Assembly: GCA_937894535.1 (NCBI GenBank)
Contig: CALBHI010000432.1
Coordinates: 1-8,356 of the forward strand
Length of the DNA: 8,356 nt
Direction: 5' to 3'
Origin: an uncultured Verrucomicrobiota bacterium
GTDB taxonomy: Bacteria; Verrucomicrobiota; Kiritimatiellia; CAIVKH01
Positions within the stretch are counted from its first letter, which is position 1, and each line of letters begins with the position of its first letter. Made by a program: the position numbers and the translations under genes. Shown here in pieces: positions 1 through 7,139 of the stretch. The notes beneath the pieces were generated by a model that had not been told where the DNA came from, did no database searches, and worked only from the letters and a program-made list of their open reading frames with translations.

Positions 1-2261
1 GAGGGCTTGGCCATCAGGCCGCGGATACCGGCGAGCTGACGGATCTGCTGGCGGTTACCACGGGCACCGGAGTGCACCATCATGAACAGCGGGTTGACGT
101 CATCGCGGTTATCATTGAACTCGATGGCGCGGAACATGACGCCGGTGATTTCGTCGGTGGCATGGGTCCAGATGTCGATGATCTTGTTGTAGCGTTCGCC
201 GTCGGTGATGATGCCCTTGCGGTACTGGGCTTCCACTTCGGCGATCTGCTTGTGCGCCGCTTCCAACACCTGATCTTTTTCCGCCGGAATGATCATGTCG
301 ATCAGACCGATGGAGATGCCGGCACGGGTGGCGTGCTCGAAGCCGAGGGCTTTCAGGCGGTCGAGTACCTTGACGGTCTCGCCATGGCCGGTGATCTGGT
401 AGCAACGCCAGATCAATTCCTCGAGCTTCTTCTTGGTCACGGTGTCATTCACGAAGCCCATGGCCGCCGGCCAGATCTCGTTGAAGAACACGCGGCCGAT
501 GGTCGTGGTGATCGTACCGTCCTTGGCATTGCCGTAGAAGGTCTCGCGCTGGTAATCGGGGTTGCGGAAACGGATCCGGCTATGGATCTTCAGCGCGCCT
601 TCATCAAAGGCGGTGTGAACCTCGTTGATATCGGCCAGAATCGGCAGGTGGTCGATCTGCGACGGATCGTTCTTGCGCTGGATGCGGTTCAGGCGGTCGC
701 GTTGCGACTCAATGGTCAGGTAATAGCATCCCAGAGCGATGTCCTGGGTCGGCGTGGTAACCGGTTTTCCGCTGGACAGCGAGAAGATGTTGTTGGTCGC
801 CAGCATGAGCAGGCGCGACTCCAACTGCGCTTCGATGGACAGGGGAACGTGGACGGCCATTTGGTCGCCGTCGAAATCCGAGTTGTAGGCGGTGCAGACC
901 AAAGGATGGACGCGGATTGCCTCGCCTTCGATCAGAACCGGCTCGAACGACTGAATGGACAGGCGATGGAGGGTCGGGGCGCGGTTCAGCATCACCGTGT
1001 GTCCACGGGTCACTTCCTCAAGAATATCCCAGACCTGGTCATCTTCCTTCTCAATCAGTTTCTTTGCGCTGCGCACGGTGTGTACAACACCGAGTTCCTT
1101 CAGGCGGCGGATGATGAAGGGCTCGAACAACACGAGAGCCATCTTCTTGGGCAAACCGCATTGGTTCAGCTTGAGGTTCGGGCCGATGACGATGACCGAG
1201 CGACCCGAGTAGTCCACGCGTTTGCCGAGCAGGTTCTGGCGGAACCGACCCTGTTTGCCGCGGAGCATGTCGCTCAACGACTTCAGCGGGCGGTTGCCGG
1301 CCCCGGTGACGGCACGGCCATGACGGCCGTTGTCGTACAAGGCGTCGACCGCTTCCTGGAGCATGCGTTTTTCATTGCGGATGATGACATCAGGCGTCTT
1401 CAACTGCAGCAGGTTGCGCAGGCGGTTGTTGCGGTTGATCACGCGACGGTAGAGGTCATTCAAATCGGAGGTGGCGAAGCGACCGCCTTCGAGCGGAACG
1501 AGCGGACGCAAATCCGGGGGAATCACGGGAAGAACTTCGAGAATCATCCATTCCGGACGGGTGTTGGTGCGAAGGAATGCTTCGAGAACCTTGATGCGCT
1601 TGGTCAACTTCTTCCGGGTCTGCTTGCTCCGGGTGGATTCCATCTCCGTTTCAAGCTGCTTGATGGTTTCCTGAAGATCCATCCGCTTCATCAGGTCGCG
1701 GACGCCTTCCGCGCCCATCTTCGCGATAAAGCTCTCGCCGTACTTGTCCTGGGCCTCACGGAACTCCAGTTCGCTCAGCAGTTGCTTTTCCTGGAGAGGC
1801 GTGTCACCGGGATCGATGACAATGTAATCCTCGTAGTACAGGACGCGTTCAAGGAAACGTGCGGACATGTCGAGCACCAAACCCATGCGGCTCGGCGTGC
1901 ACTTGAAGAACCAGATATGCGAAACCGGGACAGCCAGATCGATGTGGCCCATGCGCTCACGGCGAACGCGTGACAACGTCACCTCGACGCCGCAGCGGTC
2001 ACAGATCACACCCTTGTGCTTGATGCGCTTGTATTTTCCGCAACTGCATTCCCAATCCTTGGTGGGTCCGAAAATGCGTTCGCAGAACAGGCCGCCCTTT
2101 TCCGGTTTAAAGGTACGGTAGTTGATGGTCTCCGGGTTCTTGACTTCGCCCTTGCTCCATGAGCGGATGGTATCCGGCGCGGCCAGCGTGATGCTGGCAC
2201 GGTCAAAGCCGCCATCGGTATCAATCCCCAAAAGTTCCGCTGCACTGGTATTTTCAACCAT
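1..2261 (-). CDS. rpoC: DNA-directed RNA polymerase subunit beta', N-terminal 753 residues (partial)
   Basis: The gene is open from its ATG to the left edge, giving 753 codons of a protein that is usually 1200-1420 residues. Regions in order: the N-terminal zinc site with C72, C74, C87 and C90 (ECSCGKYK ... CDRCGVE); the clamp with its sigma-binding coiled coil and ATSDLNDLYRRVINRNNRL; switch 2 with RFRQNLLGKRVDYSGRS (339-355); LNRAPTLHRL; and the catalytic loop NSDFDGD (460-466), whose aspartates D462, D464 and D466 hold the active-site magnesium. The bridge helix (about 727-753, GARGNRQQIRQLAGIRGLM) ends at the window edge. The trigger loop and second zinc site lie outside. The start is fixed by an in-frame TGA two codons upstream and by GGAG at 2269-2272 with a 7-nt spacer. 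The Ser in NSDFDGD is unusual; nearly all relatives I recall have Ala. Confidence 0.98.
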   Translation of the reverse strand, partial: MVENTSAAELLGIDTDGGFDRASITLAAPDTIRSWSKGEVKNPETINYRTFKPEKGGLFCERIFGPTKDWECSCGKYKRIKHKGVICDRCGVEVTLSRVRRERMGHIDLAVPVSHIWFFKCTPSRMGLVLDMSARFLERVLYYEDYIVIDPGDTPLQEKQLLSELEFREAQDKYGESFIAKMGAEGVRDLMKRMDLQETIKQLETEMESTRSKQTRKKLTKRIKVLEAFLRTNTRPEWMILEVLPVIPPDLRPLVPLEGGRFATSDLNDLYRRVINRNNRLRNLLQLKTPDVIIRNEKRMLQEAVDALYDNGRHGRAVTGAGNRPLKSLSDMLRGKQGRFRQNLLGKRVDYSGRSVIVIGPNLKLNQCGLPKKMALVLFEPFIIRRLKELGVVHTVRSAKKLIEKEDDQVWDILEEVTRGHTVMLNRAPTLHRLSIQSFEPVLIEGEAIRVHPLVCTAYNSDFDGDQMAVHVPLSIEAQLESRLLMLATNNIFSLSSGKPVTTPTQDIALGCYYLTIESQRDRLNRIQRKNDPSQIDHLPILADINEVHTAFDEGALKIHSRIRFRNPDYQRETFYGNAKDGTITTTIGRVFFNEIWPAAMGFVNDTVTKKKLEELIWRCYQITGHGETVKVLDRLKALGFEHATRAGISIGLIDMIIPAEKDQVLEAAHKQIAEVEAQYRKGIITDGERYNKIIDIWTHATDEITGVMFRAIEFNDNRDDVNPLFMMVHSGARGNRQQIRQLAGIRGLMAKP

Positions 2262-2266
2262 TGGTC

Positions 2267-2272
2267 ATCTCC
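2267..2272 (-). promoter_or_regulatory. Ribosome binding site for rpoC
   Basis: GGAGAT on the mRNA strand, with its GGAG core 7 nt before the rpoC ATG at 2261. It lies in the 41-nt rpoB-rpoC gap. A TGA in the rpoC frame two codons upstream rules out a longer N-terminus. The rest of the gap shows only a weak 4-bp GGCC hairpin without a U-tract and no promoter-like sequence, so rpoC is most likely co-transcribed with rpoB. Confidence 0.8.
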
Positions 2273-2302
2273 ATAATCACAGGGCCCGGAGGCCGACAAA
2301 CA

Positions 2303-5300
2303 TCAAGCATTGTTGCGGTGAACACGAATATCCAGGGCCAAGCTCTGCATTTCCTTCATCAACACGTTGAAGGATTCGGGCAGGCCCGCCTCGAGGGTGT
2401 TCTCGCCTTTGACGATCGATTCGTAGATCCGGGTACGGCCGCTCACGTCGTCGCTCTTGACCGTCAGGAGTTCCTGCAGGGCATAAGCGGCGCCATAGGC
2501 TTCGAGGGCCCAGACTTCCATTTCGCCGAAACGCTGGCCGCCGTATTGTGCTTTGCCGCCCAGCGGTTGCTGGGTGACGAGCGAGTACGGGCCAACGGCG
2601 CGGGCGTGGATCTTGTCGCTGACCAAGTGGTGCAGCTTCAGCATGTAGATGATGCCGACCATGACTTCCTGGTCAAAGGGCTCGCCGGTACGGCCGTCGA
2701 ACAACACGGTTTTGCCGCGCTCGGGAATACCGGCCTTGACCATCATTTCACGGATGCTCTTCTCCGAGATACCGTCAAACACCGGCGTGGCGGCATGCAT
2801 GCCGAGTCGTTGGCACGCCCACCCGAGGTGGGTCTCCAGCACCTGTCCGACGTTCATGCGCGAAGGCACGCCGAGCGGGTTCAGCACAATGTCAACCGGG
2901 GTTCCATCCGGCAGGAATGGCATGTCTTCGTCCGGTACCACGCGGGCAATGACACCCTTGTTACCGTGACGGCCGGCCATCTTGTCACCCACCGAAATCT
3001 TCTTCTTGCTGGCGACATAGACCTTCACCTGCTTGATCATGCCCGGATCGACGTCGTCACCGCTCTCCACGCGGTCCAGGGAGCGGTCCTGCTCCATCTC
3101 GAGTTCGGCAAACTTGTGGCTGAACTCGTTGATGATTGCATGGATTTTGATCTGGATGGGGCTCGGATCGATCTCGATATGATCGTACGAGGCCGCCAGT
3201 TTGCGGAGCAGGGTCTTGGTGATCTTCCGATTGGCGGGGATAATCACTTCGCCGCTTTCGGAATTCATGACGTCGAGCGGGATCTTCTCGCCGAGCAGGA
3301 TGTTGCTCAGGGCTTCGGTCAGGTCCTCGGTCAACCGCTCGTGCTTCTCCTTGAACTCGTCCTGGAGTTGCTTCATCTGGCGGCGACGTTCGGCCGGGGT
3401 CATCTTCGACTTGCCGGCATCCTTGCGGGAGGAGACCTTGACATCCATGACGATGCCGGAGGTTCCCGAAGGGACGGTCAGCGAAGTATCGCGGACATCC
3501 GCGGCTTTTTCGCCAAAGATCGCGCGCAACAAGCGTTCTTCGGGAGCCAGTTCCGTTTCGCTCTTCGGGGTGATCTTACCCACGAGAATATCGCCCGGTT
3601 TGACCTCGGCGCCGATGTGCACCACACCGTCATGGTTGAGGTTTTTCAGGGCTTCTTCACCGACATTCGGAATGTCGCGGGTGATTTCCTCGGGACCCAA
3701 CTTGGTATCGCGGGCGCCGCACTCGAACTCCTCGATGTGGATCGACGTGTAGACGTCCTCGCGGACCAGCTTCTCGCTGATCAGGATGGCGTCCTCAAAG
3801 TTATACCCGCACCAGGGCATGAAAGCCACGAGCACGTTGCGTCCGAGGGCGAGTTCGCCCTGATCGGTAGCCGGTCCATCGGCCAACACATCGCCACGGG
3901 CGATCTTCTGGCCCTGTTTGACGATCGGCTTTTGGTTCACGCAGGTACCGCCGTTGGAACGGAGGAACTTCCGGAGTTCGTATTCGCGGTATTCCGTCTT
4001 GGGCGTCTTCTTGCTGGGGACTTCGCCGTCCTTGGAAACGATGATCTTCGCCGCGGAGACATAGGCCACAATGCCTGCTTCCTCGGCGGAGACGATCACG
4101 CGCGAGTCGCGGGCAACCCGGGCTTCCATGCCGGTGGCCACGTACGGACGCTGGGTCCGCAGCAGGGGAACGGCCTGGCGCTGCATGTTCGAACCCATCA
4201 GGGCGCGGTTGGCATCGTCATGCTCAAGGAACGGGATCAAGCCGGCAGCCACACTGACCAACTGCTTGGGCGAAAGATCCATGTAATCCACGCGGTCCTT
4301 CGGCACTTCGAGGAAGTCGCCGCGGTAGCGGACCGACACGTTTTCGGCGGTGAAGTTGCCCTTCCCGTCGATGGGCGTGTTGGCCTGGGCGATCACGAAA
4401 TTTTCTTCCTGATCGGCGGTAAGGTATTCAACCTCATCGGTCACCCGGCCCTTGTTGACGCGGCGATACGGGCTCTCGATGAACCCGAATTCATTGATCC
4501 GGGCGTAGATGCTGACCGAGGAGATCAGACCGATGTTCGGACCTTCCGGCGTCTCAATCGGGCAAATGCGGCCATAGTGGCTGCTGTGCACGTCACGAAC
4601 TTCGAAACCGGCGCGATCACGGCTCAAACCGCCGGGACCGAGTGCGCTCAAGCGGCGCTTGTGGGTCAGTTCGGCCAGCGGGTTCGTCTGGTCCATGAAC
4701 TGGCTCAACTGGCTACGGCCGAAGAAATCGCGGATGACCGCGGACAGGGCTTTCGGGTTGATCAGTTTCTGCGGAGTCAGTTTTTCGGCATTGGTGTCGA
4801 AAATGGTCATCCGCTCCTTGACCAGGCGTTCGGTGCGGGCCAAGCCAACGCGGCACTGATTCTCCAGCAATTCACCCACGGTGCGGACGCGGCGGCTGCC
4901 GAGATGGTCGATATCATCGATCGTCCCCTCGCCCATACGCAAACTGATCAGGTACTTGATCGCGGCGATCAAGTCTTCCTTCTCGAGCACACGGGAGTCG
5001 GCATTTTCGGTCAGACCCAGCTTCTGCTGAATCTTGTAACGACCTACCCGGCTCAAGTCATAGCGGCGGGGATCAAAGAAGATGCGCTTGAGCAACTGTT
5101 TGGCGTTCGAGGTGGTCGGCGGATCACCCGGACGCAACTTCATGTAGATGTCCTTCAGGGCTTCTTCGGTGCTGTGGGTTGGATCCTTCTGGATCGTCTT
5201 CAGCAGGAGTCCTTCATCAAGGGACACGGTGGCGATTTTGACCTTGTCGATACCGGCAGCCTTGATCTGCTTCACCAGATCCTTGGTCAGCGGTTCGAAC

Positions 5301-6049
5301 TTGCGGGCCAGTACGCTCTGGGAATTCACATCGACCACGTCCTCGCGCAGGACGCGGAACTTGATGTCGTCGTCCGACAACGAGCCCTTCAGGCTGAGGT
5401 CACTGAGAGGATAAAACAACGCCAACAATTCGTCGTCCGTGTCAAAACCCAGGGCGCGGAGGAACGTCGAGGCCAGGAATTTACGGCGGCGACGCGTGCG
5501 GTCCAGGTACATGTGCAGATTGTCGGAGGTATCGAACTGCACTTCGATCCACGAACCACGGTCGGGGATGATGCGGAATGAATAAAGAACGGTACCGTTC
5601 GGGTGGATGTTCTGCTCGAAGCAGATGCCAGGCGAGCGGTGCAACTGACTTACGATGACGCGCTCGGCACCGTTGATGATGAAACTGCCCTGTTCGGACA
5701 TGAGCGGAACCTCGCCCATGTAGACGTCCTCTTCGCGTACTTCGTCACCGTCTTTGAGACGGAAGGTGACGTACAGCGAAGACGAATAGGACTGGCCTTC
5801 CCGGATGCTATCGATCGGGCTGAGCTTGGGCTCGGTGATTTCGTACTTCACGAAATCGAGCACGATTTTTCCATCGTAGCTCTCGATCGGAAAAACCTCT
5901 TTCAGGACAGCCTGAAGCCCGACCGGCTTGCGCTTGTTTGGCGCGAGGTCGAGCTGGAGGAAATCCTTGTAGGAGTTTTTCTGGATCTCGATCAGATCCG
6001 GAGGTTCGATAATGTCAGTCAGCTTGCCGAAATTCGTACGTTGTGCCAT
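2303..6049 (-). CDS. rpoB: DNA-directed RNA polymerase subunit beta
   Basis: A complete 1248-residue beta subunit, shorter than E. coli (1342) and near the chlamydial length. With beta' it forms the catalytic core of RNA polymerase. Visible regions in order: N-terminal protrusion with GSFIINGAERVIVSQLHRSPG (121-141); lobe with a reduced insert (about 186-330); rifampicin region SQLSQFMDQTNPLAELTHKR (446-465) and RLSALGPGG; fork loop and PIETPEGPNIGL (497-509); FEDAILISE (751-759) with the conserved acidic pair E752-D753; ITPKSETELAPEERLLRAIFGEKA; a charged, probably coiled-coil insert (about 883-1000); GDKMAGRHGNKG (1021-1032), whose K1023 and K1031 match active-site lysines; and the C-terminal clamp part with GGQRFGEMEVWALEAYGA. 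The ATG has GAAGG at 6056-6060 with a 6-nt spacer. The gene follows the rplL attenuator and precedes rpoC by 41 nt. Nothing suggests a frameshift or truncation. Confidence 0.99.
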   Translation of the reverse strand: MAQRTNFGKLTDIIEPPDLIEIQKNSYKDFLQLDLAPNKRKPVGLQAVLKEVFPIESYDGKIVLDFVKYEITEPKLSPIDSIREGQSYSSSLYVTFRLKDGDEVREEDVYMGEVPLMSEQGSFIINGAERVIVSQLHRSPGICFEQNIHPNGTVLYSFRIIPDRGSWIEVQFDTSDNLHMYLDRTRRRRKFLASTFLRALGFDTDDELLALFYPLSDLSLKGSLSDDDIKFRVLREDVVDVNSQSVLARKFEPLTKDLVKQIKAAGIDKVKIATVSLDEGLLLKTIQKDPTHSTEEALKDIYMKLRPGDPPTTSNAKQLLKRIFFDPRRYDLSRVGRYKIQQKLGLTENADSRVLEKEDLIAAIKYLISLRMGEGTIDDIDHLGSRRVRTVGELLENQCRVGLARTERLVKERMTIFDTNAEKLTPQKLINPKALSAVIRDFFGRSQLSQFMDQTNPLAELTHKRRLSALGPGGLSRDRAGFEVRDVHSSHYGRICPIETPEGPNIGLISSVSIYARINEFGFIESPYRRVNKGRVTDEVEYLTADQEENFVIAQANTPIDGKGNFTAENVSVRYRGDFLEVPKDRVDYMDLSPKQLVSVAAGLIPFLEHDDANRALMGSNMQRQAVPLLRTQRPYVATGMEARVARDSRVIVSAEEAGIVAYVSAAKIIVSKDGEVPSKKTPKTEYREYELRKFLRSNGGTCVNQKPIVKQGQKIARGDVLADGPATDQGELALGRNVLVAFMPWCGYNFEDAILISEKLVREDVYTSIHIEEFECGARDTKLGPEEITRDIPNVGEEALKNLNHDGVVHIGAEVKPGDILVGKITPKSETELAPEERLLRAIFGEKAADVRDTSLTVPSGTSGIVMDVKVSSRKDAGKSKMTPAERRRQMKQLQDEFKEKHERLTEDLTEALSNILLGEKIPLDVMNSESGEVIIPANRKITKTLLRKLAASYDHIEIDPSPIQIKIHAIINEFSHKFAELEMEQDRSLDRVESGDDVDPGMIKQVKVYVASKKKISVGDKMAGRHGNKGVIARVVPDEDMPFLPDGTPVDIVLNPLGVPSRMNVGQVLETHLGWACQRLGMHAATPVFDGISEKSIREMMVKAGIPERGKTVLFDGRTGEPFDQEVMVGIIYMLKLHHLVSDKIHARAVGPYSLVTQQPLGGKAQYGGQRFGEMEVWALEAYGAAYALQELLTVKSDDVSGRTRIYESIVKGENTLEAGLPESFNVLMKEMQSLALDIRVHRNNA

Positions 6050-6088
6050 TGACCACCTTCAGGCTGCTACAGCCATAGAAAGACTTCA

Positions 6089-6111
6089 CCCGCCTCCACA
6101 CCTACCTGCCC
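6089..6111 (-). other. G-rich tract in the rpoB leader (possible two-tier RNA quadruplex)
   Basis: On the mRNA strand this 23-nt tract has six runs of two or three G (GGG, GG, GG, GG, GG, GGG) separated by loops of one to three bases. Four GG runs with short loops satisfy a two-quartet G-quadruplex pattern. It lies between the terminator U-tract and the rpoB ribosome binding site. The sequence pattern is seen directly; folding or any regulatory effect is inference, and two-tier quadruplexes are often weak. Confidence 0.4.
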
Positions 6112-6113
6112 AG

Positions 6114-6150
6114 AAAAAACACTCCGATCCCGCCCCACCGGGACCGGAGT
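6114..6150 (-). terminator. Intrinsic terminator/attenuator between rplL and rpoB
   Basis: Read on the transcribed (minus) strand, arm ACTCCGGTCCCG (6150-6139) pairs with CGGGATCGGAGT (6132-6121). This makes a 12-bp stem with a single G-U wobble and a six-base GTGGGG loop. One G follows, then six T (6119-6114). Stem, short loop and U-tract meet the usual pattern of a Rho-independent terminator. The wobble pairs only on this strand (the plus strand has an A-C mismatch), so it acts on this operon. It begins 10 nt after the rplL stop. Since rpoB and rpoC lie downstream with no clear promoter in between, I infer partial termination. E. coli also has an attenuator in the rplL-rpoB gap. Confidence 0.85.
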
Positions 6151-6160
6151 TCGTCGAAAC

Positions 6161-6568
6161 TTACTTGATTTCGACTTTGGCGCCAGCCGCTTCGAGCTTG
6201 GCCTTGATATCGTTGGCCTCGTCCTTCGACGCGCCTTCCTTGACGGTCTTGGGGGCACCATCGACGAGATCCTTGGCTTCCTTCAAACCGAGGCTGGTCA
6301 AAGCGCGCAATTCCTTGATCACGTTGATCTTGTTCGCGCCGGCGCTAGCCAGAACCACGGTGAACTCGGTCTTCTCTTCAACCGGAGCTGCAGCTGCTGC
6401 ACCAGCCGGAGCGGCGGCGACGGCAACCGGAGCCGCGGCGGAAACGCCGAGGCGGTCTTCGAGAACCTTCACGAGCTTGGAGAGCTCGAGCACGGAAATC
6501 GACTCAATCCACGAAACAAATTCTTCCATCTTGCCCGTGGCCACTACTTTTTCTGCTGTTTCTGACAT
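6161..6568 (-). CDS. rplL: 50S ribosomal protein L7/L12
   Basis: A 135-residue stalk protein, about 14 residues longer than the 121-residue E. coli L7/L12. Multiple copies dimerise, attach to L10, and recruit and activate IF2, EF-Tu, EF-G and release factors. Domains in order: an N-terminal dimerisation and L10-binding domain (about 1-43, with ISVLELSKLVKVLEDRLGV); an Ala/Pro/Val-rich flexible hinge (about 44-63); and the C-terminal factor-binding domain (about 66-135). The C-terminal domain has EKTEFTVVL, ANKINVIKELR and the LGLKEAKDLVDGAPKTVKEG region. Compared with E. coli, the N-terminus carries about nine extra residues (METs at 1 and 14 are both in frame). I kept the start at 6568 because GAGGAG at 6575-6580 stands 6 nt before it. 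A strong hairpin with a U-tract begins 10 nt after the TAA stop. Confidence 0.98.
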   Translation of the reverse strand: MSETAEKVVATGKMEEFVSWIESISVLELSKLVKVLEDRLGVSAAAPVAVAAAPAGAAAAAPVEEKTEFTVVLASAGANKINVIKELRALTSLGLKEAKDLVDGAPKTVKEGASKDEANDIKAKLEAAGAKVEIK

Positions 6569-6598
6569 GTTCTTCTCCTCTACGCTTTCTTGAACAGA

Positions 6599-7117
6599 TT
6601 ACTGATTACCTTTTTTATCCGCCGCCGCCTGCAACACATACAGCAAACTGGACACCTTCTGCTGGAAGACGCCAACCAACTGACTCATCGGTGCGGCAAT
6701 CGTACCCACCATCATTCCCAACAACGTCTCGCGTGCGGGCAGCGAGGCTAGCTGCTCCACATCGGCCGCGGTCAGGACAGCTCCTTCAAGGGCGCCGACC
6801 TTAATGACCGGGCGCTCATTCTCCTTGATAAATTCCTTCAGGATCTTCGCGGCCTGGGTCACATCACCCTTGCCATAGACCATGGCGGACGGACCAGCCA
6901 GGTGGTCGCTCATGGCGCCCAGCCCCGAGTCCTTCGCGATGTGGCCGAGTATGCGGTTTTTAACGACCTGGATGCGGGCATCGGCCTTGGCCAGACGCTG
7001 GCGCAGCACTTCGGTCTTGCCGACGGTCAGGCCCTTGAAATCAGCGACGATGACGAACACGGAGTCGTCGACCTTGCCGCGCAACTCCTCGATGATCGAT
7101 TGCTTTTCTGGTCTCAT
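6599..7117 (-). CDS. rplJ: 50S ribosomal protein L10
   Basis: A 172-residue L10, within the normal range of about 165-180. L10 anchors the stalk: its N-terminal domain binds 23S rRNA next to L11, and its C-terminal helix binds two or three L7/L12 dimers. Visible family features are VIVADFKGLTV near the N-terminus, VVKNRILG, the LAGPSAMVYGKGD stretch, and LPARETLLGMMVGTIAAPMSQLVGV followed by the C-terminal helix that receives L12. The frame stays open 13 codons further upstream to 7156, inside rplA. I chose the ATG at 7117 because MRPEKQ begins like other L10 proteins and AAGGAA lies 8 nt before it. The gene is 22 nt after rplA, so there is no room for a separate promoter plus the structured L10 leader found in E. 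coli and Bacillus. rplL follows after 30 nt. Confidence 0.97.
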   Translation of the reverse strand: MRPEKQSIIEELRGKVDDSVFVIVADFKGLTVGKTEVLRQRLAKADARIQVVKNRILGHIAKDSGLGAMSDHLAGPSAMVYGKGDVTQAAKILKEFIKENERPVIKVGALEGAVLTAADVEQLASLPARETLLGMMVGTIAAPMSQLVGVFQQKVSSLLYVLQAAADKKGNQ

Positions 7118-7125
7118 GGTATTGA

Positions 7126-7131
7126 TTCCTT
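7126..7131 (-). promoter_or_regulatory. Ribosome binding site for rplJ
   Basis: AAGGAA on the mRNA strand, with an 8-nt spacer to the ATG at 7117. It lies wholly within the 22-nt rplA-rplJ gap. It supports the shorter L10 start over the in-frame ATG at 7156, which would overlap the end of rplA and give an unusual proline-rich N-terminus (MPSPPRPGQG). Confidence 0.8.
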
Positions 7132-7139
7132 GGCCGGGC

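Noticed and set aside
2254..2274. Six-codon mini-ORF (MEMTNG) overlapping the rpoC start
   Set aside because: It arises from an ATG overlapping the rpoC ribosome binding site, has no ribosome binding site of its own that I trust, and is short enough to be chance.
2284..2295. GGCC-GGCC pairing in the rpoB-rpoC gap as a possible terminator
   Set aside because: Only four base pairs and not followed by a U-tract, so it does not resemble an intrinsic terminator.
2261..5581. Very long plus-strand open frame (1106 codons) opposite rpoB, and a similar 633-codon one at 72-1973 opposite rpoC
   Set aside because: They are mirror frames of highly biased coding sequence. The translations are low-information and rich in His, Val, Asp, Gly and Ala, with no recognisable domain. 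The minus strand encodes unmistakable, essential RNA polymerase subunits over the same bases.
6062..6074. Five-base-pair hairpin (GGCTG/CAGCC with a 3-nt loop) just before the rpoB ribosome binding site
   Set aside because: It is short, has no U-tract and leaves the ribosome binding site free; too weak to call as an element without comparative data.
6067..6261. Minus-strand open frame of 64 codons overlapping the end of rplL and the rplL-rpoB spacer
   Set aside because: It is out of frame with rplL, Arg/Ser/Pro-rich, runs through the terminator hairpin, and has no ribosome binding site that I can see.
6377..6440. Repetitive GC-rich sequence in rplL as a possible DNA repeat
   Set aside because: It encodes the Ala-rich flexible hinge typical of L7/L12; the repetition follows from the protein composition.
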